64,000 nucleotides of DNA from Paralcaligenes sp. KSB-10 (GTDB lineage: Bacteria; Pseudomonadota; Gammaproteobacteria; Burkholderiales; Burkholderiaceae_B). Positions within the stretch are counted from its first letter, which is position 1. Every line of letters begins with the position of its first letter. The position numbers were made by a program, and so were the translations under genes. This document shows, in pieces, positions 20,213 to 30,906 of the stretch. The notes beneath the pieces were generated by a model, which saw only the letters and a program-made list of their open reading frames with translations, searched no databases and was not told the DNA's origin. The stretch covers positions 1,860,001 through 1,924,000 of the forward strand of contig NZ_CP089848.1 in NCBI RefSeq assembly GCF_021266465.1, written 5' to 3'.

Positions 20213-21321
20213 CCACACACTTCCTTTTCGGTCTGACTGCAAAGCGGCCCGATATATGCCCGCTGGGGCTCATTATTCAGCAAATTCAGATATCCAAAGA
20301 GATCCTTGGGGTCTGCCAGCTCTGGAACAATCCCAATAGCCTGCCCCACTTCCAATTCGCGCGCCAGATCGCGCATCAAGCGTAATGCCGAATAGTCTTC
20401 CAGCGCAAATCCTACCGAATCGAAAATGGTGATCTGTTGCGCATCGACACGACCTTTGGCCTGCCCGGCCAGCACCCGCCACAATTCGGTGACGGCAAAA
20501 TCCCCTGGCTGCCGCTGTAGCTCGCCCTCTGCGCGAGTTTGAGGCTCGTACTCGACAAACACCTGGCCGCGCCGCAAAATCGATGGGTCCAGCTCGGTCT
20601 TGCCGGGACTGTCGCCGCCCACGGCATTGATGTGCATGCCGGCATCGAGCATTTCCGCATCCAGTACTTCGGCCAAACCGCTGTGCGCCGTGATGGTCGT
20701 GACAATATCCGCGCCTCGCACCGCCTCGCCCACAGAATCGCATGCCGTCAGGCCCAGATCGAAAGCCTGCAGATTGCGCATCAGCTTGCGCGTCGCCTCC
20801 ACATCGGGATCGAACAGGCGCAACTCGCGGATACCCAGCAGATAATGAAACGCCAGGGCCTGAAATTCGCTCTGCGCACCATTGCCTATCAGAGCCATGC
20901 TGCGGCAATCCGGACGAGCCAGGGCGCGGGCGGCCAAGGCCGAGGCCGCCGCCGTACGCAAGGCGGTCGTCAAGGTCAGTTCGCTGATCAACTCAAGGGT
21001 GCCGGTATTCATGTCGGCCAGCACGCCGAATGCCATGACCGTAGGCAGGCCCAATTGCGTATTGAGCGGGTGGCCGTTGACATACTTGAAACTGTAGGTC
21101 TTGCTGTCCGCAATCGGCATGAGCTCAATCACTCCGTTCGGCGAATATCTCGCAACGCGGGCCGATTTGTCGAAGTCGGCCCAACGCAGAAAATCGGCGC
21201 GCATCACGTCGACCAGCTGACTGAAACAGAACTCCAGGCCTTTGCGCCGCACAATGACCGCAACATCTTGCGCACTCAAAAACAGGGTTTGGATGCGATG
21301 GCTGACTTGACCGGTTTTCAT
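20209..21321 (-). CDS. Ornithine cyclodeaminase
   Basis: 370 residues of the OCD/mu-crystallin family. The N-terminal substrate domain includes VRADFLRWADFDKSARVA-like residues, and the Rossmann domain has MALIGNGAQSEFQALAF near residue 143. NTGTLELISELTLTTALRTA and AVGGDSPGKTELD are typical of bacterial ornithine cyclodeaminase rather than of alanine dehydrogenase relatives. It converts ornithine to proline and ammonia with bound NAD. GGAGG precedes the ATG. It is the first gene of the ocd-rocF operon. Confidence 0.92.
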   Translation of the reverse strand: MKTGQVSHRIQTLFLSAQDVAVIVRRKGLEFCFSQLVDVMRADFLRWADFDKSARVARYSPNGVIELMPIADSKTYSFKYVNGHPLNTQLGLPTVMAFGVLADMNTGTLELISELTLTTALRTAAASALAARALARPDCRSMALIGNGAQSEFQALAFHYLLGIRELRLFDPDVEATRKLMRNLQAFDLGLTACDSVGEAVRGADIVTTITAHSGLAEVLDAEMLDAGMHINAVGGDSPGKTELDPSILRRGQVFVEYEPQTRAEGELQRQPGDFAVTELWRVLAGQAKGRVDAQQITIFDSVGFALEDYSALRLMRDLARELEVGQAIGIVPELADPKDLFGYLNLLNNEPQRAYIGPLCSQTEKEVCG

Positions 21322-21416
21322 GATGGCCTCCAGAGTATAGGTTCTGCCAATTGGAGATGTTGAAAGCAGTGTGGCCTAGAGCCATGGCAAAGTAAATCGC
21401 CAATATTGCTATCTTT

Positions 21417-21463
21417 TTGTCATTTATTTACTATTTAGATATCTATAAATGCCATAATGACAA
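21417..21463. promoter_or_regulatory. Symmetric operator-like region between ocd and the Lrp-type gene
   Basis: TTGTCATT (21417-21424) and AATGACAA (21456-21463) are complementary and centred on 21440. The 10-bp palindrome TAGATATCTA (21436-21445) sits at that same centre. The segment is AT-rich and ends one base before the Lrp-type start codon. The nested symmetry suits an Lrp/AsnC octamer that represses itself and switches the divergent ocd-rocF operon. Confidence 0.55.
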
Positions 21464-21464
21464 T

Positions 21465-21890
21465 ATGGATGCCACCGATCAAGCCCTGATTTCCCATTTG
21501 CGCAAAAACGCCCGCATGAATGTCGCCGCTCTGGCGAAAAAGCTGGGGGTGTCGCGCGGCACGATCAATAACCGCATCGCCAAGCTCGAAGACGCGGGAA
21601 TAATCGTGGGCTACACAGTCCGGTTGAGGCCCGATGCCGAACCCAACGATATACGCGCCTGGATGGGAATTGCCGTCGAAGGCAACGAAACCCGCACGGT
21701 CATCGCCAGTTTGCTGGGTGAACCAGGAGTCGCGGTTTTGCACGACACCAACGGCCGATGGGATCTGCTCGCAGAGCTGCGCGCGGCCAATTTATCGGAG
21801 CTTTCCGGAGTGCTGGAGCGCATCCGGCTGATCCGCGGCATCAGCAACACCGAAACCAGCCTGCATCTGCAAACTTACCGCTTCTCGTGA
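21465..21890 (+). CDS. Lrp/AsnC-family regulator
   Basis: 141 residues from the ATG at 21465 (MDATDQALISHL, the usual Lrp start); an in-frame start at 21417 would read through the operator. HTH at residues 18-48 (NVAALAKKLGVSRGTINNRI), then the RAM ligand domain at 62-140. It is divergent from ocd-rocF and probably senses arginine or ornithine. The C-terminal end LQTYRF is normal for the family. Confidence 0.9.
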   Translation: MDATDQALISHLRKNARMNVAALAKKLGVSRGTINNRIAKLEDAGIIVGYTVRLRPDAEPNDIRAWMGIAVEGNETRTVIASLLGEPGVAVLHDTNGRWDLLAELRAANLSELSGVLERIRLIRGISNTETSLHLQTYRFS

Positions 21891-21968
21891 CCTCAATGAA
21901 TGGCCCCGCCTGGGCCGCCACCCCCGCGCCTCAAGAACGCCATCGGCAACCGACCACAAAAGCCCACC

Positions 21969-23380
21969 CTACGCGTGCTGCTTGATATACTCGCGCACCA
22001 GTCGCGCGTCGCAATCCATGACTTCCACGCGCTGCGGCAGGCTGGCCAGTTCCTGCAAATGCTCGGGCACCGGAGCGGGCCGGCCTATAGCCTCTACGAT
22101 GGTTTCGCTGAACTTGGCGGGCAACGCCGTTTCCAACGCCAGCATGGGCACCCCAGGCTCCACATATGCCGCCGCCACCTTGACCGCGTCGGCCGTATGC
22201 GGATCGATAAGCAAGCCGGCGTCCCGATGGACCGAACGTATCGTGTCGAGCCGATCGGCATGGGTACTGACGCCGCTCACAAAACCGTAGCGCGCCTCGA
22301 AATCGGGCTGCATGGCGCTTAAATCGAACTCGCCCTTCTGCTCGAGCTCATGCCAGAGCTCTCGAACCCTGTCCGCATCCTGCCCCACCAGATCGAACAC
22401 GAAACGCTCGAAATTGGAGGCCCGCGAAATATCCATGGACGGGCTCGACGTGGCGTAGGTCTGAGCAGCCGAACGGGGCCGATACACGCCCGTGCGGAAA
22501 AACTCTTCAAGCACATTGTTTTCGTTGGTGGCCAGCACCAGCCGCCGTATCGGCAAACCCATCTCACGCGCGATATGGCCCGACAAAATATTACCGAAAT
22601 TGCCCGAAGGTACGGCAAACGATACCTGCTGCGCATGCCCCGCGTTCTGCCCCGAGGTGGCGCGCAGCCAGCCCCAGAAGTAATACACCACTTGCGCGGC
22701 AATGCGCGCCCAGTTGATGGAATTGACCGCGCCCAGATGATAAGCGGATTTGAAGGCAAGATCGCTGGACAGCGACTTGACGATGTCCTGGCATTCATCG
22801 AATACGCCCTTGAGCGCCAGATTGTGAATATTGCGATCCTGCAGCGAATACATCTGAGCGCGCTGGAAATCGCTCATGCGCCCGTACGGCGACAGCATGA
22901 ACACCGAAATGCCGCGCTTGCCGCGCAAGGCATACTCCGCGGCCGAGCCAGTGTCGCCCGAAGTGGCTCCCAGAATCGTGATCGAGGCATGGCGCTTGTC
23001 GAGCACGTACTCAAACACCTGGCCCAGGAACTGCATGGCCATGTCCTTGAATGCCAGAGTCGGCCCCTCGGACAGCCCCAGCAGGCTCAAGCCCTTTGAC
23101 AGTGGCTTGAGCGGCACAATCTCGCTGCTGGCAAATGCATCGGTGTGATAGGCAGCCTGCGTAAGCCGGCTCAGATCGCTTTTGGGAATGTCGGTAATAA
23201 ACAGGCCCAGCACTTCCGCCGCCAGTTCAGGATAGCGCAGCGCGCGCCATGACTCCAGCGTTTCGGCGCCGATCCTGGGCAAGGATTGCGGCAAGGCAAG
23301 GCCGCCGTCGGGGGCCAAGCCTTCGAGCAGGATATCCGAAAAAGGCTGGAGCTCCATGTCGCCGCGAGTTGAACGATATT

Positions 23381-23384
<4 letters not shown>
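21969..23384 (-). CDS. thrC: Threonine synthase
   Basis: 471 residues, the length of the longer (E. coli-unlike, fungal/betaproteobacterial) class. The PLP lysine is in LAFKDMAMQFLG (residue about 112); SGDTGSAAEYA and PSGNFGNILSG also bind cofactor. It converts O-phosphohomoserine to threonine. The ATG overlaps the hom stop as ATGA, and it is the last gene of alaC-hom-thrC. No homoserine kinase gene is adjacent. Confidence 0.95.
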
Positions 23385-24681
<1,297 letters not shown>

Positions 24682-24685
<4 letters not shown>

Positions 24686-25869
24686 TTACTCAAACCATCC
24701 TTGCGGAACATCTCTTTAATGCCTCGCACCGCCTGGCGCGTGCGCTGCTCATTTTCGATCAATGCAAAACGCACGTAATCGTCTCCGTACTCGCCAAAGC
24801 CAATGCCTGGCGAAACGGCAATCTTGGCGTCGGCCAGCACACGCTTGGAAAATTCCAGCGAGCCGAGCTTCTGGTAAAACTCGGGAATCTTTGCCCATAT
24901 ATACATGGATGCTTTGGGAATATCGACCATCCAGCCGGCTTCGTGCAAACCCTTTGCGAGGACATCGCGACGATTGCGGTATTGTTCGACCACATGCGAA
25001 ACGCAATCTTGCGGACCCTCGAGCGCGGCGATCGAGGCCACCTGGATAGGCGTGAATGTGCCGTAATCGTGATAGCTTTTAATGCGCGCCAAAGCGTTGA
25101 CCAGTTCCCGGTTGCCCACCATGAACCCCACGCGCCAGCCGGCCATATTGTAGCTTTTGCTCATGGTGAAAAACTCCACCGCTACATCGCGCGCGCCCTC
25201 GACCTGCATGATCGACGGCGCCACATAGCCATCAAACGTGATATCGGCATAGGCCAGATCATGGACCACCAGAATATTGTGCTCCCTGGCCAGCGCCACG
25301 ACCCGTTCGAAAAACGAGAGATCGACGCACTGGGCCGTCGGGTTGCTGGGAAAGCCCAGAATCATCATTTTTGGCTTGGGTATGCTTTCGCGCACTGCCC
25401 GCTCGATTTCCTCAAAAAAATCGAGCCCGGGAGTCATGGGAACCGAACGGATATTCGCCCCGGCAATGACGGCGCCATAAATATGTATGGGGTAGCTGGG
25501 ATTGGGCACCAGCACCGTATCGCCGCGATCGAGCGTAGCCAGCATCAGGTGCGCCAGCCCCTCTTTGGAGCCGATGGTCACAATCGCCTCGGAATCGGGG
25601 TCGATCTGCACACCGTAGCGGCGATCGTACCAGCCCGATATGGCCTTGCGCAGCCTCGGAATGCCCTTGGACACGGAGTATCCGTGCGTATCGGGCCGGC
25701 TCGCCACTTCAATCAGCTTGTCGACGATATGCTTGGGGGTCGGTCCATCGGGGTTGCCCATGGACATGTCGATAATATCCTCTCCGCGCCGCCGCGCCGC
25801 CATTTTCAACTCGCCGGTAATATTAAAAACATAGGGCGGTAAACGCTCAATACGAGGAAAGTTCGTCAT
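24682..25869 (-). CDS. alaC: Class I aminotransferase, AlaC-type
   Basis: 395 residues from the ATG at 25869 ([16 protein letters not shown]), with AGGATC upstream; the in-frame TTG at 25929 is rejected. The PLP lysine lies in [13 protein letters not shown], and the N-terminal [11 protein letters not shown] motif is that of the AlaC (YfdZ) branch. It transfers amino groups between glutamate and pyruvate to make alanine. It is the first gene of an overlapping operon with hom and thrC, an arrangement I associate with Betaproteobacteria. Confidence 0.92.
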
Positions 25870-26071
25870 AAATGATCCTAGGGACGGGCGGAGGGGGATA
25901 ACACAGGTGCGATAGTTGCAGTGCAACAAAAGTACTAATCTAGCTCAAGCAAACGCCGGGGGCAAATAGCCTGCTAGTTTAATCGATCCGAAAATTCTGT
26001 AAAACCGGAATATCCGGAACGGAATACACAATGAATTGCGCTATTATCTTTATGACTCTGGGAGTTTTTTT

Positions 26072-26524
26072 GTGCAACTGCAGACCGAAACCAATCCTGC
26101 CCTGAACACCGTAACCGCCTACGGGCACGACTACATCGAAATTAACGAAGTCTCGTATGAGCACGCCGTTTATTTTGCTCCCGAGGGAGAAATCAAACCC
26201 TGGGCCGTAAAAACCGTCGCCGACATCAGCGCCAGCCTGCTGCGCGAAGTAGCTGGCCTAAGCAGCTTCACCGCCGACCCCATGGCGTTCCTGGATGCCG
26301 ATGCCGCGCCGCAAAAACCGCCGGGCGCCCCCGAAGTGATTCTGATCGGCACAGGCCTGAAACAGCATTTTTTACCCCCACACGTAACGCAAGGCCTGCT
26401 GAAGCTGGGTATTGGAGTCGAATCCATGAGCACCCAGGCGGCTGCCCGCACCTACAACATATTAATGGCCGAAGGGCGCCGTGTCGTCGTTGCCCTTTTA
26501 CCTCACGAGGATGCCCCCCTATGA
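26072..26524 (+). CDS. Mth938-like (DUF498/NDUFAF3-type) protein
   Basis: 150 residues from a GTG at 26072, preceded by GGGAG at good distance; an upstream in-frame start at 26036 lacks one. The single Mth938/DUF498 domain shows PWAVKTVADISA, EVILIGTGLKQHFLPP and GIGVESMSTQAAARTYNIL. In eukaryotes the relative NDUFAF3 helps assemble respiratory complex I; the bacterial role is not settled. It overlaps the following peroxiredoxin as ATGA, so the two are co-expressed. Confidence 0.88.
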   Translation: MQLQTETNPALNTVTAYGHDYIEINEVSYEHAVYFAPEGEIKPWAVKTVADISASLLREVAGLSSFTADPMAFLDADAAPQKPPGAPEVILIGTGLKQHFLPPHVTQGLLKLGIGVESMSTQAAARTYNILMAEGRRVVVALLPHEDAPL

Positions 26525-26988
26525 CTCATGCAACTGTCGGCAGGCCCCTGCCCGATTTCAAGGCACTCAGCACACAAGGCGAGGTCAGCCCCGACGAACT
26601 CAAGGGCCGCTCGGCGATTCTTTATTTCTATCCCAAGGACAATACGCCGGGCTGCACCACCGAGGCCCAGGATTTTCGGGACCGCCACCAGGATTTCGTG
26701 GCGGCCAATTGTCAGGTCATAGGCATCTCGCGCGATTCTCTTAAATCGCACGCCAGTTTCACTGAAAAACAAAATCTGCCTTTTGCACTGATTTCGGATG
26801 ACGACGAAACGCTATGCCAGTTATTCAATGTCATAAAAATGAAAAACATGTACGGTAAACAGGTACGTGGCATCGAACGCAGCACATTTTTAGTCGACGC
26901 CAGCGGAGTGCTTATACAAGAATGGCGCGGGTTGCGCGTACCCGGCCATATCAATGAGGTTTTGCAGGCGGTCCGCAATATTGCCTAG
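26521..26988 (+). CDS. bcp: Peroxiredoxin, Bcp/PrxQ type
   Basis: 155 residues. The peroxidatic cysteine lies in NTPGCTTEAQDF (about residue 44). The residue five positions on, which is Cys in E. coli Bcp, is not Cys here, so it probably works as a 1-Cys enzyme or resolves elsewhere. It reduces hydrogen peroxide and alkyl hydroperoxides. It is translationally coupled to the upstream Mth938-like gene. Confidence 0.94.
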   Translation: MTHATVGRPLPDFKALSTQGEVSPDELKGRSAILYFYPKDNTPGCTTEAQDFRDRHQDFVAANCQVIGISRDSLKSHASFTEKQNLPFALISDDDETLCQLFNVIKMKNMYGKQVRGIERSTFLVDASGVLIQEWRGLRVPGHINEVLQAVRNIA

Positions 26989-27043
26989 CGGAGCGTGCGG
27001 TACTTTACACACTTTATCTTAAACGTTCAGGAGCAGATACTTT

Positions 27044-28687
27044 ATGCCGCTACCCAAGTTGCCCACACGTCTGGGGACCCTGATTGCTTCCAGCAACGAT
27101 GCCGAAATCGACATCGATGCCGACATCGAATCCGATACGTTTGTCGTCCCTGCGCCTTTAACCGCGGTGCCTCAAGCCAGGCAAGCCACCGCACCGGCAA
27201 CTTCCCGAGTCAAAGCAACCGTCGAACCGGCCGCTGCCCCGATCACACTGCTCAAGCCCAAGAAGAAAACCCGCCTTCCCGTGGCCCGGCGCAAACTGTT
27301 CGTGCTCGACACCAATGTACTGCTGCACGATTCGAACTCCCTGTTCAAATTTGAAGAGCACGACATTTTCCTGCCGATGATCGTGCTCGAAGAGCTTGAT
27401 CATCAAAAGAAAGGCATGTCGGAAGTGGCTCGCAATGCTCGCCAGGTCAGCCGCACGCTCGATGGCCTGGTCGGCAATTCCAACGACCTGCAAAAAGGGC
27501 TGGCCCTGGACGCGCTGGGCAATGTAGAGGCCCTGGGTTCCTTGCATTTCCAGACAACCGCAATGAATGCGGATCTTCCCATAGAACTGCCGCTGGGCAA
27601 GGCCGACAACGTCATTCTCAATGTCGTGCATGCTCTTCAAGCCCTGTTTTCCAAACGGCAGGTCATCCTGGTGTCCAAAGACATCAATATGCGGCTCAAG
27701 GCGCGCTCGCTGGGCCTGCACGCCGAAGACTATTACAACGACCACGTTCTCGACGACTCCGATCTGCTGTATGACGGGGTTTTGCCTCTGCCGGAAAACT
27801 TCTGGGCCAAGCACGGCAAGGACGTCGAATCGTGGCAACAGGGCGGCACCACCTTCTATCGCATCAAGGGTCCGCTATGCGGGGAATTCATCGTCAACGA
27901 ATTCGTCTACTTCGAAGGCGAGCTGCCCCTCTACGCGCAGGTCAAGGAAGTCAGCGGCAAAAGCGCCGTACTGGCCACCTTGCGCGACTACAGCCACGGG
28001 AAAAACAATGTCTGGGGAATCACCGCCCGCAACCGCGAACAGAACTTTGCCCTGAATCTGCTCATGAATCCCGATTGCGACTTCGTCTCGCTGCTGGGAC
28101 AGGCGGGCACGGGTAAAACCTTGTTGGCCCTGGCCAGCGCGCTCACGCAAACGCTGGAAACCAAACGCTATAACGAAATCATCATCACCCGGGCCACCGT
28201 ACCGGTGGGCGACGATATAGGCTTTCTGCCCGGCACCGAAGAAGAAAAAATGCTGCCCTGGATGGGTGCTCTTGAAGACAATCTCGAAGTCCTGCACTTG
28301 GGCGCCGGCAATAACGAGATTGCTCCGAACACGGCCGGACAGGACTGGTCCAAGAACCCGACCATGGAACTGATACGTTCGCGCATCAAGGTCAAGTCGC
28401 TCAACTTCATGCGCGGCCGAACCTTCCTGAACAAGTTCCTCATCATAGACGAGGCCCAGAACCTGACGCCCAAGCAAATGAAAACGCTGGTCACACGGGC
28501 TGGCCCCGGCACGAAAATCGTGTGCCTGGGCAACATAGCGCAAATCGACACGCCCTATCTCACCGAAGGCAGTTCGGGGCTGACCTATGTCGTCGACCGC
28601 TTCAAGGGCTGGCCGCATGCCGGACACATTACCCTGCAACGGGGTGAACGTTCACGACTGGCCGACTATGCCAGCGAGGCCTTGTAG
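27044..28687 (+). CDS. PIN domain-PhoH ATPase fusion (PhoH2-like)
   Basis: 547 residues. A basic, disordered N-terminal 85 residues comes first, then a PIN nuclease domain at about 85-235 (FVLDTNVLLHDSNSLFKF with the first acidic residue), then a PhoH ATPase at 320-547 with Walker A GQAGTGKTLLALA and Walker B FLIIDEAQNLTPKQMK. PhoH2 proteins of this layout have been described as RNA helicase/RNases. The start follows CAGGAG. A strong terminator follows at 28709. Confidence 0.94.
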   Translation: MPLPKLPTRLGTLIASSNDAEIDIDADIESDTFVVPAPLTAVPQARQATAPATSRVKATVEPAAAPITLLKPKKKTRLPVARRKLFVLDTNVLLHDSNSLFKFEEHDIFLPMIVLEELDHQKKGMSEVARNARQVSRTLDGLVGNSNDLQKGLALDALGNVEALGSLHFQTTAMNADLPIELPLGKADNVILNVVHALQALFSKRQVILVSKDINMRLKARSLGLHAEDYYNDHVLDDSDLLYDGVLPLPENFWAKHGKDVESWQQGGTTFYRIKGPLCGEFIVNEFVYFEGELPLYAQVKEVSGKSAVLATLRDYSHGKNNVWGITARNREQNFALNLLMNPDCDFVSLLGQAGTGKTLLALASALTQTLETKRYNEIIITRATVPVGDDIGFLPGTEEEKMLPWMGALEDNLEVLHLGAGNNEIAPNTAGQDWSKNPTMELIRSRIKVKSLNFMRGRTFLNKFLIIDEAQNLTPKQMKTLVTRAGPGTKIVCLGNIAQIDTPYLTEGSSGLTYVVDRFKGWPHAGHITLQRGERSRLADYASEAL

Positions 28688-28708
28688 GCGTACACTGCAG
28701 CGAATATG

Positions 28709-28732
28709 CCCGGGCGCAAGGCCCGGGTTTTT
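28709..28732 (+). terminator. Rho-independent terminator after PIN-PhoH gene
   Basis: CCCGGGC and GCCCGGG form a 7-bp GC stem with a 5-base loop, followed at once by TTTTT. It lies 22 bases beyond the PIN-PhoH stop. It also shows that the pdxA-family gene should start downstream (28751), not at 28706. Confidence 0.88.
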
Positions 28733-28750
28733 CTTCCTATCTTATTTCTC

Positions 28751-29758
28751 ATGACAGACATTTCGCGCGCTCCCATAGGAATCACTTTGGGCGATGCCGC
28801 CGGCATCGGGCCGGAGATCATCGTCAAGCTGTTTGCCGCCGGGCTGCCGGTGCCCACCATTGTCTATGGCGATGCGGGCATGCTGGATGCCACGTTGGGC
28901 CGCTTGAACTTGAAAGGCCAGCTCAGAATCAAGGAACTTTCCGACCCCGACCCGCTTGCCTGCGAGGCAGGCTGCATACCCGTCTGCAATCGCTGGAACG
29001 CCTTGCCAGCCAAGCTGCCCCTGGGCCAGATCAGCGCGGCAGCAGGCCGCGGCGCGTACGAATACCTGTGCCATGCCATCGACGATGCGCAATTGGGGCG
29101 CCTGCGCGCCATAGTGACCGCTCCTCTCAATAAAAAAGCCATGCAGGCCGGTGGCGCCGACTATCCGGGCCACACTGAAATTCTGGCTGAGCGCACCCGG
29201 ACACAGCACTACGCCATGATGCTGGCCAACCTGGAACTGCGAGTCATACTGGTAACAATCCATTTGGCGCTCGCCCAAGTTGGCCGGCACATCAATTTTG
29301 ACAATGAGATCAATACGATCAGGCTTGCCGACCACGCGTGCCGGCAAGCGGGTATCCCTGCTCCGCGGATTGCCGTGGCAGGCCTGAATCCCCATGCGGG
29401 AGAAAACGGGCGATTCGGGCGAGAAGAAATCGACATCATAGGCCCGGCCATCGAACAGGCCCGGTCCGAAGGCATCAATGCAAGCGGCCCATGGCCTGGA
29501 GACACTATTTTTATGCGGGCCCGCCGGGGAGAATTCGATATCGTGGTGGCGCAATACCACGACCAGGGCCTGATTCCCGTCAAATACCTGGGGGTGGATC
29601 AAGGGGTCAATGTCACGGTCGGACTGCCATTCGTGCGCACCAGCGTCGACCATGGAACCGCCTTCGACATCGCCGGCCAGGGGATAGCCGACCCCAGCTC
29701 GCTGCGCGCCGCGTACGATATGGCTCTTGCCATGACACAAACAAAGACCCGCGCCTGA
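28751..29758 (+). CDS. PdxA-family 4-phosphothreonine dehydrogenase
   Basis: 335 residues from the ATG at 28751. Family motifs: GDAAGIGPEI at residues 13-22, TAPLNKKAMQ near 122, the metal-binding His in DYPGHTE, GLNPHAGENG near 214 and YHDQGLIPVKY near 275. True PdxA makes the pyridoxine precursor. The GDAAGIGPEI opening and PGHTEILAE resemble the PdxA2 branch, which I recall as acting on 4-phospho-D-threonate or -erythronate in sugar-acid catabolism. No partner kinase is adjacent. It has no clear Shine-Dalgarno. The YfeH-type transporter follows. Confidence 0.85.
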   Translation: MTDISRAPIGITLGDAAGIGPEIIVKLFAAGLPVPTIVYGDAGMLDATLGRLNLKGQLRIKELSDPDPLACEAGCIPVCNRWNALPAKLPLGQISAAAGRGAYEYLCHAIDDAQLGRLRAIVTAPLNKKAMQAGGADYPGHTEILAERTRTQHYAMMLANLELRVILVTIHLALAQVGRHINFDNEINTIRLADHACRQAGIPAPRIAVAGLNPHAGENGRFGREEIDIIGPAIEQARSEGINASGPWPGDTIFMRARRGEFDIVVAQYHDQGLIPVKYLGVDQGVNVTVGLPFVRTSVDHGTAFDIAGQGIADPSSLRAAYDMALAMTQTKTRA

Positions 29759-29849
29759 TCCCGGCTGCACAACTCGCAACGTTTTGCGGTCCATCGACAG
29801 ATTGGCTACGATGCGGTTTGACTTGAACTTTCCTTTCTTTTCCTACTTT

Positions 29850-30863
29850 ATGAAATCGCGCTTTTCCATAGACCCATTTTTAATCAAACTGCTGATTGCC
29901 ATCGTCCTGGCCAGTTTCCTGCCCGCTCATGGGACAGGGGCCAGCGTATTCAAATGGGCCACAAATATCGCTATCGCGCTGTTGTTTTTCCTGCATGGCG
30001 CACGATTGTCGCGCGATGCGATCGTGGCCGGAGCATCGCACTGGCGCCTGCACCTCACCATTTTTTCCGCCACTTTTGTTATTTTTCCCATTCTGGGGCT
30101 GCTGGCCAAGCCGCTGGTATCGCCCTTTATCACGCATGAACTCTACCTGGGCATTCTGTTTTTGTGCTGCCTGCCGGCCACCGTTCAGTCGGCAATTGCC
30201 TTTACATCGATTGCGCGTGGCAATGTGCCGGCCGCCGTGTGCAGCGCCTCCGCATCCAGCTTGCTGGGCGTATTCCTGACCCCGCTGCTGGTGGGCCTGG
30301 TCATGAGCGGAGGCGGAGCCGGCAGCGCTCCCATTTCCTTCGATGCCATAGGAAAAATCATGCTGCAATTGCTGCTGCCGTTTGTGCTTGGGCAGATTCT
30401 GCGGCCATGGATAGGCAAATGGGTAAGCAGGCACAATGCCTTGCTGAAGGTCGTCGACCAGGGATCGATTCTACTGGTGGTCTACACGGCGTTTTCCGAG
30501 GCGGTGATAGGCGGGCTATGGTCCAACACCCCATTGTCGGCGCTGATTTCGCTCGTGGTCATTTCCGTTGTGCTTCTATCCCTGGTGCTGGGTATTACCC
30601 TATTGATGGGGCGCATCTTCAAGTTCAAGCTCGAAGACCGGATTACCCTGCTATTTTGCGGCTCCAAAAAGAGCCTCAGCAGTGGAATTCCCATTGCCAA
30701 CATTCTATTTGCCGGGCATGCCGTAGGCGCCATCGTGCTGCCCCTGATGATCTTCCATCAAACACAGCTGATCATTTGCGCAGTCATAGCGGGAGCCTAC
30801 GCCCGCCGGCCGGCGGCGGCCAAGCCGCACAGCAAGCACCTGGCCCCGGCGCGCACATCCTGA
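29850..30863 (+). CDS. Bile acid:sodium symporter family protein (YfeH-type)
   Basis: 337 residues from the ATG at 29850 (MKSRFSIDPFL), which fits the E. coli YfeH length and start. About nine to ten membrane segments, with the SBF motifs ALLFFLHGARLSRDAI, LPATVQSAIAFTSIARGN and CSASASSLLGVFL. It is probably a Na+-coupled uptake system for an organic anion; no substrate is known for this branch. It lies 91 bases after the PdxA-family gene and may be in its operon. Confidence 0.88.
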   Translation: MKSRFSIDPFLIKLLIAIVLASFLPAHGTGASVFKWATNIAIALLFFLHGARLSRDAIVAGASHWRLHLTIFSATFVIFPILGLLAKPLVSPFITHELYLGILFLCCLPATVQSAIAFTSIARGNVPAAVCSASASSLLGVFLTPLLVGLVMSGGGAGSAPISFDAIGKIMLQLLLPFVLGQILRPWIGKWVSRHNALLKVVDQGSILLVVYTAFSEAVIGGLWSNTPLSALISLVVISVVLLSLVLGITLLMGRIFKFKLEDRITLLFCGSKKSLSSGIPIANILFAGHAVGAIVLPLMIFHQTQLIICAVIAGAYARRPAAAKPHSKHLAPARTS

Positions 30864-30876
30864 GTTGAAGCCAGAT

Positions 30877-30895
30877 GGTGGCCGCAAGGGCCACC
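30877..30895. terminator. Hairpin between convergent transporter gene and dnaB
   Basis: GGTGGCC and GGCCACC form a 7-bp stem with a 5-base loop, placed between the convergent stops at 30863 and 30907. It lacks a T run, so the call rests on position. Confidence 0.42.
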
Positions 30896-30906
30896 GCACC
30901 TTGGAA

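Noticed and set aside
28706-28750. Upstream start for the PdxA-family gene
   Set aside because: It would read through the terminator that ends the PIN-PhoH gene.
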